Part shown: piece by piece, positions 10,647 to 21,677 of the stretch
Position numbering within the stretch: position 1 is the stretch's first letter
Layout: every line of letters starts with the position of its first letter
DNA from: Podospora pseudoanserina
Taxonomy: Eukaryota; Ascomycota; Sordariomycetes; Sordariales; Podosporaceae
Assembly (NCBI RefSeq): GCF_035222485.1
Contig: NC_085925.1
Coordinates: 1,798,001-1,862,000, forward strand
DNA length: 64,000 nucleotides
Direction: 5' to 3'
Notes under the pieces: generated by a model
Seen by the model: only the letters and a program-made list of their open reading frames with translations
Databases searched by the model: none
What the model was told of the DNA's origin: nothing
Made by a program: the position numbers and the translations under genes

Positions 10647-11325
10647 GAACTTTCTTCTTTTGTTGGGTTGGAGACGGTAAAAGGGGCGTTGGTGGGGGGT
10701 ACTTCTTGGCTTTTTGGGAATAGCAACAACAATGCAGTGACTGAGGAGAGGACAGGGTTGGATGAACAGTGGGAGATGGCGCATGGGGATATTCGGATGG
10801 TGGACAGGGAGGATGTGAGAAGGGGGAAGATGTCTTGCTGATGTGTTAAGGGGGGAGGTTTAAGTTTGTCAGGTGTTGATTGGAGTTTTCGTGGGAATTA
10901 TGAAACATTGGGAGGGCAGAATGAGATGAATACCTGGCAATATGATTTTTTTTTTCTTTGAAAGAGATGAATATGCTGTGTTGTGTGTGTGCAAACTTGT
11001 GTTTTCCTCCACGATGAGATCCCAGATCCTGTCGAGAAAAGAAGAGGTTGGTAGGTAGGTAAGTAATAAATAACACATCTGTCAAGGTAAAAAGACAAAA
11101 AGAAATGGTTTTGTTTGTAACTTTGCCTTGTTTTGTCCTCTTCCCCCCAAAAACAAATAACATGACGAGAAAATATTTGAGAGAGAAAATACGAGAGTGA
11201 TGACCACAAAAGAAACAAGAAAAGAAAAAAACGCCCAGCTTTGATGTGTCGGCAACCCAATGCAATCTAAATAACATACAGGTTAAAAGCAAGAAGAAGA
11301 AGAAGAAAAAGAAAGAGAGGTTATT
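10647..11325. other. region between convergent genes, with an open in-frame extension
   Basis: The first 195 nt continue the upstream reading frame after its TAG. The rest is AT-rich 3'-flank shared with SYF1 on the opposite strand. No RNA gene is seen. Confidence 0.45.
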
Positions 11326-13914
11326 TCATTCCATATCATCAAGCTCGATAGCATCCGGGTTTGCCACCTCGACCACCTTGGGAGCAACCACACTCCCCTT
11401 GATCCCCTCGCTCGCCGCAACAAATCCCGCCGGGGCACGAGCCTGCCGTTCCAGCTGCTCCATCGCGTCCGCCACCTCCTGATCAACCTCTCCTCCTCCT
11501 TCGCCGTTCTTGGCCTGCTGTGCTCTCGCCAGCGCCTGCGAGGCAATAAAGTTGACATCGGTGTTGTACTGCGCCTGCACCGACCGCTTGATCCGCAGCA
11601 TCTCCTTGAACGTGTCCTCATTGCCATGTTGCACCTCAAACTGCTCCCATTTTTGCCAAAACCCAGGGTTTGTCCTGGGATCGCAAAACTGGGATCCATG
11701 GCCGTAGATGGCCCTTGCACGGTCGATTTCCCCAAGACGTTTTTCCATGTCCGCGAATTTGAGGCACATGTCCTTTGCTTCGTTGTCGGGGAGGGTGGCG
11801 ATGGCGCGCTCGTAAATAGGGCGCGTGGATGGGAGACCGAAATTAGAGGCCGACTTGGTAATATAGAAATTAAACATGTCCGCCCTGTCCTCGTCCGACA
11901 CGGCACGCGTTGCCCGCTCATAAATGCGCATCGCGTGCCGGGCTAGACCGCGCTCCTCTTCTAGGTTGCCGTACATGAGGTAGATCACCTTGGCGAACTT
12001 GGCCGGGCAGTCTTCAACGGCTTGTTCAAAGAGATCTCTCAGACGCTCGATGCTGATCTTGCGGTCGACGGCCTTGGTTAGGTAGAGATTCCATAGCTCA
12101 AAGGCTACGGGGTAAGAGAAGAGATCAAGGCCGCGCTCGTAGATCTTGAAAGACTCTTCAAAGTACTTGTGCTCCTCGAGTAGGTTGGCGTAGTTGACCA
12201 CAGTCTGGGGCGTGGCGATGCGGAGCTCGAATATTCTTTCGTAAATCTTCTTGGTTTCCTCCAGGGTGCTGACGCTCTCGACGAGGTCGACGTAGAACGA
12301 CCACAGCTTCCAGCTCTTGTGTACTCGCTGTTGGGGAGATAATGTCTCGTCAAAGTAGTCGACATTGGATCTCTTCGGAGCTTGGACAGCTTTGGCCATG
12401 ATCCGGACGGCATCGTCAAAGTTCTCGTTGCGGAGTTCCATCTCTGCCCACTCGATCCACATGTCGGCTAGCTCAGCTACCGACTTGAAGGGCACCTTGA
12501 CCGCCTTTTCCATGATAGTCCTCGCGCTCCGGATATCCCCTCCGTTTTCGTAGAATTTGGCATAGTTAGCCCACAACTGATGGAAGGCGCCAACGGCCTT
12601 CTTTGGCTGAATAGCAGCGATAGCATCCGTATAAGTCTGTACAACCTCCTGCTTGTTGTCTCCCCACAGAGCAACTCTCTTCTCCCACTCGGTGACATTG
12701 TTCGGGTTCTGTCGTAGTAACACATCGTTCAAGAGGAACGGTCGGCGGTCCATCAGATGTTCAAACCGCATCATCCTGATATCCAGATCAAAATCAGCCA
12801 CCTCATCCACCACGCCCTTTTCCGCCCGCCCCGAGGCCATCTCCATCAGCGCCCCAATGACAGACTCCTCAAACTCAGTGTACGAGTCAAAAATGAGCGT
12901 AAAGTCCCGGACGGTCATAACTGTTGTGATGCCCTCCTCAAAAACATCTCTTGCCCTCTCAAAGCTGCCCCTTCGAATCCAGTAGGTAGCCAGGCCGCAC
13001 CACAGTTTCCCGCGCTGGTCCGCGAACCGTTCGATTCCGCTCCGAATGATCCGTTCCACGTCAATGCCTGTTTCGTGTCCCGTTTCAATGTCGACAGCGT
13101 GCTCCACCAACAGATCCACCATCTCGCTCCAAAGCTCGTAGTGCCCCTTCCCGTTCTTGCTCTGGAATCGTGGGTTGTTGAGAATGTCGATGTACCTCTT
13201 GACTGCCTCGGTGTACAGCTCGCTCTGAATCAAAAGTTCGATAAAGTCTTCGGCATCCTCCGGGTGGACCTGTGTGTAGCGCCTCCAGATCTTGACAGCC
13301 GTCAAACCCTCGGCCGAGTTGGCGAACGGTCGGTACAAGGCCCATATCCTGTTGTGTTGTGTAATCGGAAGTGCTCGGAGTGCGCGGTCGAAGGTGTGTC
13401 GTGTGAGGGTGACGAGGGGCTGCTGCATGAGGAAGTTGAGGTACATCTCCCAGATGCGCGGCATTTTGTTGAGGAGGATCAGCGCCCGCTCAAAGAGTGC
13501 ATTGACCTTTTGGTATTCGGAGGTGAAGATGGCGGCATTGAGCTTTGCGACGTGCTTCGTTCGGAATCGTAAATACTGGTTGAGGGTTAGAACATGCTGA
13601 CTCGGCATCAAAACTTGCAAGGCATAACGTACCATTTTCCACAGCTTATAGGAGCGCGGCAATTGGATACATGCCCTCTCCATGACGTAGGCTTGCTCGC
13701 GAAGTGTCCCATGTTGAATCTTGTAGTCAATGTAGGCGAGCCATGGCTTGGTGCTGCCGGGGTTTCGTTGAATGTCTTGCTCGTAGGGGTAGTCATCATC
13801 GGACTGAAGGGCGCAAATGTTAGCATTCGTTGATGTTCCCGCAATCCCAGAGCCGGAAAAACATACCACAAGCGCCAGATCAGGCTGGCGGCCAGAGGAG
13901 AGTGCCAGCGCCAT
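11326..13914 (-). CDS. SYF1: pre-mRNA-splicing factor SYF1 (HAT-repeat protein)
   Basis: Exons (minus strand) 13914-13867 and 13803-11326, 841 residues; the 63-nt intron begins GTATGT and ends TTCAG. The protein is built almost wholly of HAT (half-a-TPR) repeats recognisable by repeated W-x-x-Y/F and E-R-A motifs, from the N-terminal DDDYPYEQDIQRNPGS segment, which is nearly invariant in SYF1/XAB2 orthologs, to an Ala/Gln-rich coiled segment and an acidic tail ending ELDDME. SYF1 is a scaffold of the Prp19-associated NTC complex that enters the spliceosome in the nucleus and helps form the catalytic core. Length and domain order match the family. It is divergent from the V-ATPase subunit D gene. 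Confidence 0.96.
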   Translation of the reverse strand: MALALSSGRQPDLALVVCFSGSGIAGTSTNANICALQSDDDYPYEQDIQRNPGSTKPWLAYIDYKIQHGTLREQAYVMERACIQLPRSYKLWKMVRYALQVLMPSQHVLTLNQYLRFRTKHVAKLNAAIFTSEYQKVNALFERALILLNKMPRIWEMYLNFLMQQPLVTLTRHTFDRALRALPITQHNRIWALYRPFANSAEGLTAVKIWRRYTQVHPEDAEDFIELLIQSELYTEAVKRYIDILNNPRFQSKNGKGHYELWSEMVDLLVEHAVDIETGHETGIDVERIIRSGIERFADQRGKLWCGLATYWIRRGSFERARDVFEEGITTVMTVRDFTLIFDSYTEFEESVIGALMEMASGRAEKGVVDEVADFDLDIRMMRFEHLMDRRPFLLNDVLLRQNPNNVTEWEKRVALWGDNKQEVVQTYTDAIAAIQPKKAVGAFHQLWANYAKFYENGGDIRSARTIMEKAVKVPFKSVAELADMWIEWAEMELRNENFDDAVRIMAKAVQAPKRSNVDYFDETLSPQQRVHKSWKLWSFYVDLVESVSTLEETKKIYERIFELRIATPQTVVNYANLLEEHKYFEESFKIYERGLDLFSYPVAFELWNLYLTKAVDRKISIERLRDLFEQAVEDCPAKFAKVIYLMYGNLEEERGLARHAMRIYERATRAVSDEDRADMFNFYITKSASNFGLPSTRPIYERAIATLPDNEAKDMCLKFADMEKRLGEIDRARAIYGHGSQFCDPRTNPGFWQKWEQFEVQHGNEDTFKEMLRIKRSVQAQYNTDVNFIASQALARAQQAKNGEGGGEVDQEVADAMEQLERQARAPAGFVAASEGIKGSVVAPKVVEVANPDAIELDDME

Positions 13915-14532
13915 CGCGGGACTCGATCGTCTTCAGTAAGGAGCCAATTGGGGGGTGGGCGCCCTCCGCGGCAGAGCCGAAGAGCAAAAGAAGTAAAACG
14001 AAAAGTCCTAGACGCGCCGTTGCCACGACATCACTGCTAGGTGTTGTCAACGAGGTAGGTTTGGCGCAGACAGTAACAATCCGACGACGGCGTGGTTTGA
14101 CGAGTTTCGGCACTGCTTTTTTCCAACTTCTCCAATTCTGGCGATTGGGCGCGCGCTCGAGGGAGAAGGGTCACGTAAAGAAAGCACAGACCAGGTCATT
14201 ATAGTTGCACTAATTAGCGGGGAGACGCCGCACTACGTAGGTAATCAGCACGGGCCCGTTCCAGGTCCAGGGCATGTGCTGTTGGCAGCAAGCAACCTGG
14301 AAGGCTTCCGTCACCCAGCTGTCGCAACAAGCTCCAAGAAGCTCCACACCTCACGATCCCACAGCCCATCCCTCTCTGTCCAGCTGCTGTGCGAATGACA
14401 ACAGCCATATCTCGCCGAGCCCTGCATCTTCCCTTGACCCCTAGAGACCACCATCACATCTCTTTGTATCACTTCTGCACCTTTCACTACAACACTTGGA
14501 AATCTCCAATTGCCCGATAACCACCCGCAATC
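13915..14532. other. bidirectional promoter region SYF1/VMA8
   Basis: A 618-bp region between two divergent housekeeping genes. No additional gene or RNA is recognised. Confidence 0.55.
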
Positions 14533-15589
14533 ATGTCCGGCGCAGCAGTACGTTGGTCTAAACACCCCGCTGTTTCCCCAATATCAACATCACGATAACT
14601 AACCACCCAACCCTCCCCATCCAGGACCGCGAAGCCGTCTTTCCCACCCGGCAATCGCTGGGTATCATGAAAGCAAAGCTCAAAGGCGCCGAAACAGGTC
14701 ACAGTCTCCTCAAAAGAAAGAGTGAAGCTCTCACCAAGTCAGTCTCCCGTCCCCATTCCCTCCCAGGCCCCCCGAAACCATACCTAACCTCCCCGTCCCC
14801 CCCCCCCCACAGACGCTCCGCGAAATCACCCGCCGCATCGACGAAGCCAAGCGCAAGATGGGCCGCGTAATGCAAATCGCCTCCCTCTCCCTCGCCGAAG
14901 TCACCTACGCCGTCGGCGGCAACATAGGGTACCAAATCCAGGAATCCGCCAAATCTGCCCGCTTCCGCATCCGCGCCAAGCAGGAAAACGTCTCGGGCGT
15001 CCTCCTCCCCGCGTTTGAGAGCTACCAGACCGAGGGGAACAACGACTTTGCCATGACGGGTCTCGGCAAGGGAGGTCAGCAGGTGCAGCGGTGTCGCGAA
15101 ACGTATGCGAGGGCGGTGGAGGCGCTCGTGGAGCTGGCGAGTTTGCAGACGGCGTTCGTGATTTTGGACGAGGTCATCAAGGTGGTGAACAGGCGAGTGA
15201 ATGCCATGTAAGTGACAGACCTGAGATTTTTGAGAGTGGATGGGATGGGTTGGGGTGCTAACATTTGCCTAGTGAGCATGTCATTATTCCCAGGACGGAG
15301 AATACCATCAAGTGTAAGTGGAACTCCACCCTGTTTTAGATGGACTGTACTGACTTTCCCAGATATCAACTCGGAGCTTGACGAGCTGGACAGAGAGGAG
15401 TTTTACAGACTGAAGAAGGTTGCCGGCAAGAAACAGCGAGACACGGCCGAGCAAGATGCCGAGATGAAGGCTAGGAAAGAAGCGCAAGCTGCAGCTGCAG
15501 ATGAGCAGAACCAAGCGCCAAATGCCGCGGCGGACGACGCGCCAGCTGATCTGTTGGCTGCGGAGGAGGATGAAGATGTCATCTTCTAA
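14533..15589 (+). CDS. VMA8: V-type ATPase subunit D (VMA8)
   Basis: Exons 14533-14547, 14625 to about 14737, 14813-15207, 15273-15313 and 15363-15589, about 263 residues. The family signature is clear: FPTRQSLGIMKAKLKGAETG, then SLLKRKSEALTK, REITRRIDEAKRKMGRVMQ, and VNAIEHVIIPRTENTIKYI spread over exons 3-5. Subunit D forms the central rotor stalk of V1 and couples ATP hydrolysis to proton pumping at the vacuolar membrane. The tail is an Ala/Gln/Asp-rich helix. One oddity: exon 2 ends in phase 2 before GTCAGT while exon 3 (after CACAG) starts in phase 0. The product reads through only if one G is added before the donor (AAG|GTCAGT). Intron 2 also contains a C12 run. An error in the sequence is the simplest reading, as this gene is essential in yeasts. 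Confidence 0.93.
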
Positions 15590-15861
15590 GGGAGTTGTTG
15601 GGTTTGGACCATCGAGCGTTGTTGTCACTGTCGCATGTTGGAAGGGTGTGGTTAGAGTCATTGGTCAGCACGTTGTTTCATTAGGCATAGGCGCAATCCG
15701 GGAGTTGCTTTGTTTCCATGTTTCTATTTCATTGGGTATCTCTAATTCCCTTCGCTGAGGCATCAATGAGCCGATTACGTTAAACCTGTACCATTCGGAG
15801 CATTACATCCTACTTTACCTATCAAACCACTTATATGTGGTACCTCATTCCATCCCCCAGC

Positions 15862-16761
15862 TTACTGGCGCTGGTACGTGACCTTCATCGTCTTCTCGCC
15901 ATTCTTCAACGCCATGCCAGCAGTATTCTCCTTGGCAGTAATAGCCCCGGCTTCTGCGTCGTACTCGACGAAAGCAATCCCGCTGCGACCAGGGACAGTA
16001 CGGACTTCGCGGAAACCTTCGAAGCGGCTGAAGATACCAGTGAGCTCGTCCTTGCCAAAGTCGTCGGGGAGGTTCTGAACGAAGAGAATGCGGTTGGGTG
16101 GGAGGTATTCGTCGGGGACGACAGCGGCGGCACCAGCACCGGTGGACTTGAGGCCGGCACCACGAGCGTTCTTGGTTGGGCGGCCACTGACGGCGGTTTC
16201 GGCACCTGGAAGAGGACGCTTGAGGCGCTTTTGCTCTTCGGCTGTTTCGAGCGCCTTCTTTTTGTCTATTGATAATTCATGTTAAAACCAAGTTCAAAAC
16301 GGAGAAATGTTAACGAGGGCATACCCTTCTCTGCCATGCGCCGGCGCTTGTGGGCATCAAACTCCTCCTCGTTGCCGGTCTGTTTAACGGTGGCATCGCT
16401 TCGAGTGCGGGCAAGGGCGACTTGCATGGGCTTCTCGAACAACTCGAACCCCTGGACTTCTTCAATAGCCGCGAGGGCGGACTCGGGCTTGTCGAAAACA
16501 ACAAATGCCTGGCCCTTGGCCTTGAGGTTGGTCTTAACAACGATATCGATCACATTGCCGTACTCGGAGAAGATGGCCATGAGGGCTTCCTTGAGCGGTT
16601 CGGGCTTGACGCGCTCTTCGAGGTTGCGCACGTAGACACTATGCGATAGAGGATTGTGTTAGTTGATTCCAATGCGACGCGATACCTGGGATGGCTGATG
16701 CCTTGTATGTGTCGGAGTGCAATGACACATACGTGGCGATTGGCTGTTGTCCTGAAGCCAT
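15862..16761 (-). CDS. U1A/U2B''-type snRNP protein with two RRMs
   Basis: Exons (minus) 16761-16733, 16638-16325 and 16265-15862, 248 residues; all junctions are in phase with GTATGT/GTATGC donors. RRM1 (about residues 10-90) has RNP2 VYVRNL and RNP1 KGQAFVVF. A basic linker (HKRRRMAEK, KRLKRPLPG) leads to RRM2 (about 165-245), with LFVQNL and RSGIAFVEY. Two RRMs joined by a charged linker with these motifs define the U1A/U2B'' (yeast Mud1/Msl1) family, which binds the stem-loops of U1 or U2 snRNA. Filamentous fungi usually have one such protein, so it may serve either particle. Nuclear. Confidence 0.93.
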
Positions 16762-17274
16762 TTTTTATCTTTGTTGATGATGTTTATGATCAGGCAGCAA
16801 CTGCTGATTTGTTTACAAAATGTTGAATGTTGTGGTTGAACTCGGAAAGGTTTTCTGATGATTGGAGGACAAGACATGAAGTTGGAGATTGGAGAGAGTG
16901 CCAAAACAAAGTGGGCCTTGGTGGGCACTAGACACATGGTCCTAGCGTCCTTGCAGCTGGCGCGGGGACTGCCCCACTGGAGAACCACCTTCAGGGCGCA
17001 TGCATCCCGCTTCTCCCGCTGAACCAGCGTCACGGTGTGTAGCAACACACTGGGCAACTCCGACCAAGGAACCAACAAGTCATTTCCCTTCCTCTTCAAC
17101 ACTTCCCAACTTCTTCTCTTTCAACTTCTTGGGGCTTCCCATCTTGTAATCTTTGCTCCAAAAATGCGCGAAGAGACCCGGTGAGCAGGCGCATGCTTAC
17201 ACACACGCTGTGTACGCTATTCTACTCTTTAACCTCGTTTCCGGCGGTCCGAGGTCCTTTGATATAAGCCTACC
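16762..17274. other. bidirectional promoter region, snRNP protein / RING protein
   Basis: 513 bp between divergent genes; pyrimidine-rich towards the right gene. No further feature is seen. Confidence 0.5.
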
Positions 17275-20258
17275 ATGGACGAAACGATACCACAAGCCGT
17301 CATGGCAACCGCCACACCCTCTTTCGACAACACCAGTGCGTGGCATAATTTTACACTATGGACAACTCAGCATCTCAAGATGAGTATGAACATGTCGAGG
17401 CTCGCGCCATCGCTGGAAGACTTGGTGTTGGCAGGACCAAGGATGGTCATGAAGCTGGGGAAACTGGGCTCTTTTATCTCGTTTCCAGATGCGGTTGACA
17501 ACTTTGGACAACGAACCATGGCCGATCCCACCGATGCCGGTGTCTTTTCGTCGGCACTCTCGTCCTCGACCAGCAGTACGACAGCCAGCATACTCAGCGA
17601 CGTCGCATCCTCTTCCGCCACTGCCGCCGCCGCCGCCTCTGCTGCTGCTGAAGATCCTACCGCCTCGGTATCCCGCTTCTCGATGGAGGGAGCGAGAGGA
17701 ATTGGGAGTGTTTTGAGCTACGCGACAAGCAAATGGGCCATAACTTGCATTGCGATGGCTATCCTCTTTAACCGGACGCACATATTTGCCGCGACTCGGC
17801 GTCGTTTACGACTTGCATGGCATATCCGGGTGCTGCTTCGACTCCCAACCATCTTGCTCCTGCTCTGGCAGGCTCGCAGACTTCTCCAGTCCATTCAGTG
17901 CCAGACCTCTCCGGATTTCGCCCAGTTGCGGTGGGGCGATCCTAACAAGAGCTTCGACGTTATGTTCTCCGAAGCAAACAGCTTTTTCCATGGACTGAGC
18001 TCAACTTTGCTGTTCGGTGCCAGCGACGAGGATTCATGCCGTTCTGTCCGGATGGTACCATGGGATAATCAGGAACAATCGGAGCTGGTTGGCTCGCTCT
18101 CCCGATTATGGCCACTTTTCCTGACGTTTTGCTTTGGCCAGTTTATGGAGGTGCTTTCGTGCACTGTACAGGGACGCCCGACGGGCACCGAGACGGGCAC
18201 AACGCTTTTTGAACAGTCTCTGGCTTTTGCAGAAGCTGATGCTGCTATCAGCAGCCAGCTCGGATGGGGTCTTTTCGCCTCCAATGTTTCTAAAGCAGCA
18301 GCGGATGCCAACATGGGCACCAAGATTGCCCTCACACGTGCCATGATCATGAAGCGCGTCAACACACCCCCTGAAGTATTGCTGGTCACTTTTATCTCAA
18401 CCATGAGCTACGTCACTAGTCACATATTGGGATTGCTGAACTTGCAGCCAAGATTCCGTCTGATCAGTACCGGATTCTATGGGCTTTGCTCAATGGGGTG
18501 CATGGTTTGGAGTACCATCAACTTTTCTGTTGACGATCCCGCCAGCCAGGGGCTGTTGAGATATCCCACGGTGTACATCATCGGAATCATCCCTCACACT
18601 CTCATCTTGATTGGCATCATTTCCTGTGCGGTCATTTACTTCGTGGCCCTGACACTTTCCGCTCTCGCTGTGCCCGAGGCTGGGACCGGCGGCGAGACGG
18701 AACAGCTTACCTTCAAGCAGCGCTTCCTCCGTGCTCATGCCAACATGCAGGCAAACATTTCACTTTCCGAGATCCGGATTAGGATGGATATGGACTTTTA
18801 CACCGCGCTGGTCCGGGCTGGCTTTGGTGCCATCACCATGGCTAGCGAGGCGGTTTATCTTAATGAAGACCACAAGGTGAACTTGAAGCGGTATACCTGG
18901 CTGGAAGAGGACCGGTTCCGTGAGATTGAGGACCTGAAGATGCAGTGGATCGGAGGCGTTCCTGGATCTCGATTTGATACGGTCGGCACGATAGGACTTG
19001 TGCCGGTTAAAAATGGGCAGCCGGGGGTCAACAATGGGTATGCCAGGGAGAAGTCGGCGCAGCAGGTTTCCAAGAAGGACGGCACTGGCAGGAGGCAGAG
19101 GGATGGGGTTGGGGCTGCGGAGAGGAGTTCCAGGTGGCTCATGGCGGTTGATTACATGATGCATATTTCGCGTCTTGTGGTGGTAACTTGGGCATTGTGT
19201 ACGGTCAAATTTCTCAGGTTTGTTGGTTGGAGGAACCCGCCGCGTTGGCTGAGGGGGTTGTCTGAACGGCCGAAGAAGTCGGACGGGCGGGATAAGAAGG
19301 GGAGGTCGAGACAGAATGGGGAGTCGTATGCTGATATTCTTTCTCCTGGCAATGGGGGTTATTTTACGATTCCGCGGGACGACCAGGTTGATGTAGAGGA
19401 GCTGCTCAGAAGCAGGATGGACAACCGCAACGAGGCAGAAGTCGACACCAAGCTCTACAGCTACTTCTTGCGGGATGGCTGGTGGGGGAATAAGGACACC
19501 AGCGGGGAATACGTCCCCTCCCACCCTTTGATCACGGCCGGCAACGAGGAGGTCGATGTCAACGACCCTGACTTTGACACGACAAGCATGATCTCCACGA
19601 CGGAGACCTCTGTCGAGAGTGACTTTGGCTGGGAGACTGACAATGACAACAACAACGACTGGCTTGACGACGGGCAGCGAACACCCACGCAACAAAACCC
19701 CGGCATCGAGCTCACCTCCTCCGCTCTCGTCTCTGCCCTCCAGCGATCAAGGGAACCCTCCCCCATGTTGGACACCCCCATCGACCCAACCACCCTCGCC
19801 CGACTTTTGCACCCCCAGTCCGCCGCCGACCGAGACGAAGCCCAAACCCTGGCCGCCCATTTATCCTCCGGCACGATAATGACGCGCTCCAAGTACAAGC
19901 AAGCGCTCCAGCGGCAGCGAGCGCAGATTTTGCTCACCAACCTTAACTGTGCCAACCCGTTGCAGAGGATGAGTCCAGAAGAGGAGGAAAGACAGCTTGA
20001 GCAACTGCTTCTCACTCGGCGGTCGGAGGCGCAGGCGAGGGGGGGGCAGGAGTCGTGGAAGGAAGGGGGGCGGGGTTGGGGGCGGAGGGGCCAGTGTGTG
20101 TGGTTTGCCAGTGCGCGCCGAGGACGATTATTGTGTGGCCGTGTAGGTGTTTAGGGTATTGTGATGATTGCAGGGTGAGCTTGGCGATGAACAATTATGA
20201 CAAATGTGTTTGCTGTAGGAGGGAGGTGAGTAGTTTTAGTAGGATTTATGTTCCTTGA
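17275..20258 (+). CDS. multi-pass membrane RING-finger protein (Asi1/Asi3-like E3), frame broken near the RING
   Basis: A single long frame from ATG 17275 runs 959 codons to 20154. It has about five hydrophobic membrane segments (near residues 152-205, 276-296, 365-385, 395-415 and 430-460) and a long acidic, low-complexity C-terminal half. The last part of that frame becomes nonsense in a G-rich tract (about 20040-20095). One base further on, another frame carries a complete RING: C-V-V-C, W-P-C-R-C, C-D-D-C and C-V-C-C, ending RIYVP at 20258. Adding one base joins them into about 994 residues. Multi-pass membrane protein plus an extreme C-terminal RING is the architecture of Asi1/Asi3, inner nuclear membrane ubiquitin ligases in yeast that degrade mislocalised proteins. 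The ligase role is inferred from the fold. Confidence 0.82.
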
Positions 20259-20783
20259 GGGGGGATAAACAGCGAGCGGGGGTTAAGTCAGGTGAGAGCA
20301 GGGGGGATATTGTTTTTAACACGGATCTTGTTATGGGAAGAAAGCGTTTACATTTTGTGGTGGCATTACATGAGGTGGTTTACACATCTATGTCCGGTGT
20401 GCGAGAATGCGGTTGATGATGTTGGTCCTTTTTCCGTTTAAATTTTTTTTTTTGTGCAAAGAGTTCCCATACAGAAAGTACAAATTTGAGCATTTCCATC
20501 CTGTCAATATCTGGGTGATCAAAATTACCTACCTACATGCCGAAGTTGTCATGTTTCAGGTGCCGAGCAATAAAAACATGGTGATGGAGGTGTATTTTGA
20601 CTCGGGACCGTCTACTTCCCAGCATCAACGAGCTACTCAGACACTAACAGGGCCTCGAGAAGTCAACCGACTTGGATTCGACTTCTTCATCCATCCTACA
20701 TCATGTTTTCACCAAGAGCAGCACATTTCAAGAACAAAGATACAACACACAATTAAAAAGGGTATCATTGCTTCGAAACACAT
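20259..20783. other. intergenic region between convergent genes
   Basis: 525 bp of AT-richer 3'-flanking DNA; nothing else recognised. Confidence 0.5.
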
Positions 20784-21677
20784 CTACATGCCCGCCCACT
20801 CAACACAAAACATCCTCACCTCCCCCTCCCCACGTTTCTTCCCTCCCTTCTCCTCTTCCATCTCCGCCCCAAACATAAAACTCTTCTTCACCGCTGTCCC
20901 CAGCCGTCCACTAGTAACAATATCCAACATCGGAACCTTCTCATCCCATCCATAACAGCTACTCAAATAATGAGCATGAAACTTGAACGGATCAGACGGA
21001 TAAACCGAATACCCTCCACCAAACCTGAGCCCCGGTGTGGTGAAATAGCCTCGTTTGTTCAGCTCCCTGTAAAAAGCAGACGGCTCAGGCAAGTTCTCAT
21101 CAGCAATAGCACCACTAGTGCCCGCCGGATCAAGCATCGCATTGCTAGTCGAAGGCGTAATGGCAGGAAGGGCTTCCTTGGGCGCAGGCTGCACAGCAGT
21201 CGCCGTCTCAAAAAGCGAGTCACCACCACCACCACTCTCCTCAACCTTCTGCACCTTCTTCTTCCCCTTCCCCCTCTTACCCTCATGCATCCTCCTCACC
21301 GCCTCCTTCTCCTCATCAAACAGCCTCTTGGCAGCCACCCTCTTCTCCCTCAGCTCCCTCAAATACCCCTCCCTCCTCTTCTCCCCTACACCCGAGCTCA
21401 TTTCCTTGAGAAGCCTCAAATGATCACCCGCCTCATCAGCAACATACCCCGCCCCTCTATCAACCACCAACCTCGCCTCCTCCGCCCTCAGCTCCTGTGG
21501 CATACTCAGAAACAAGTTCTGCGTAGGGTTCTGCGGCATCGTGCCCGTCAGCACCCCGCAGAGCCCAAAACTCCGCCTCAGGACCATCACCGCGTCAATG
21601 TCAAAGACGAGGTACCGGCCTGCGATCAGCGAGATCCGGACAGGAGGGTGGGTTGGGGTAGAGGTAGAGGTGGCCAT
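20784..21677 (-). CDS. SEN34: tRNA-splicing endonuclease subunit SEN34
   Basis: Intronless, 297 residues from ATG 21677; the frame stays open upstream but lacks a good start there. The N-terminal domain opens with VRISLIAGRYLVFDIDAV, typical of Sen34. A long charged coiled-coil middle (EKRREGYLRELREKRVAAK..., then KRGKGKKK) leads to the C-terminal catalytic domain, with GYFTTPGLRFGGGYSVYPSD, then FHAHY and TSGRLGTAVKKS: the Tyr, His and Lys triad of the archaeal-type endonuclease fold. Sen34 cuts the 3' splice site of intron-containing pre-tRNAs as part of the four-subunit SEN complex. The window also holds an intron-containing tRNA gene, a natural substrate type. Confidence 0.94.
   Translation of the reverse strand: MATSTSTPTHPPVRISLIAGRYLVFDIDAVMVLRRSFGLCGVLTGTMPQNPTQNLFLSMPQELRAEEARLVVDRGAGYVADEAGDHLRLLKEMSSGVGEKRREGYLRELREKRVAAKRLFDEEKEAVRRMHEGKRGKGKKKVQKVEESGGGGDSLFETATAVQPAPKEALPAITPSTSNAMLDPAGTSGAIADENLPEPSAFYRELNKRGYFTTPGLRFGGGYSVYPSDPFKFHAHYLSSCYGWDEKVPMLDIVTSGRLGTAVKKSFMFGAEMEEEKGGKKRGEGEVRMFCVEWAGM

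Noticed and set aside
20040-20100. Programmed frameshift in the RING gene
   Set aside because: No slippery heptamer with a known stimulatory structure; the same kind of single missing base occurs in three other genes, so an assembly error is simpler.
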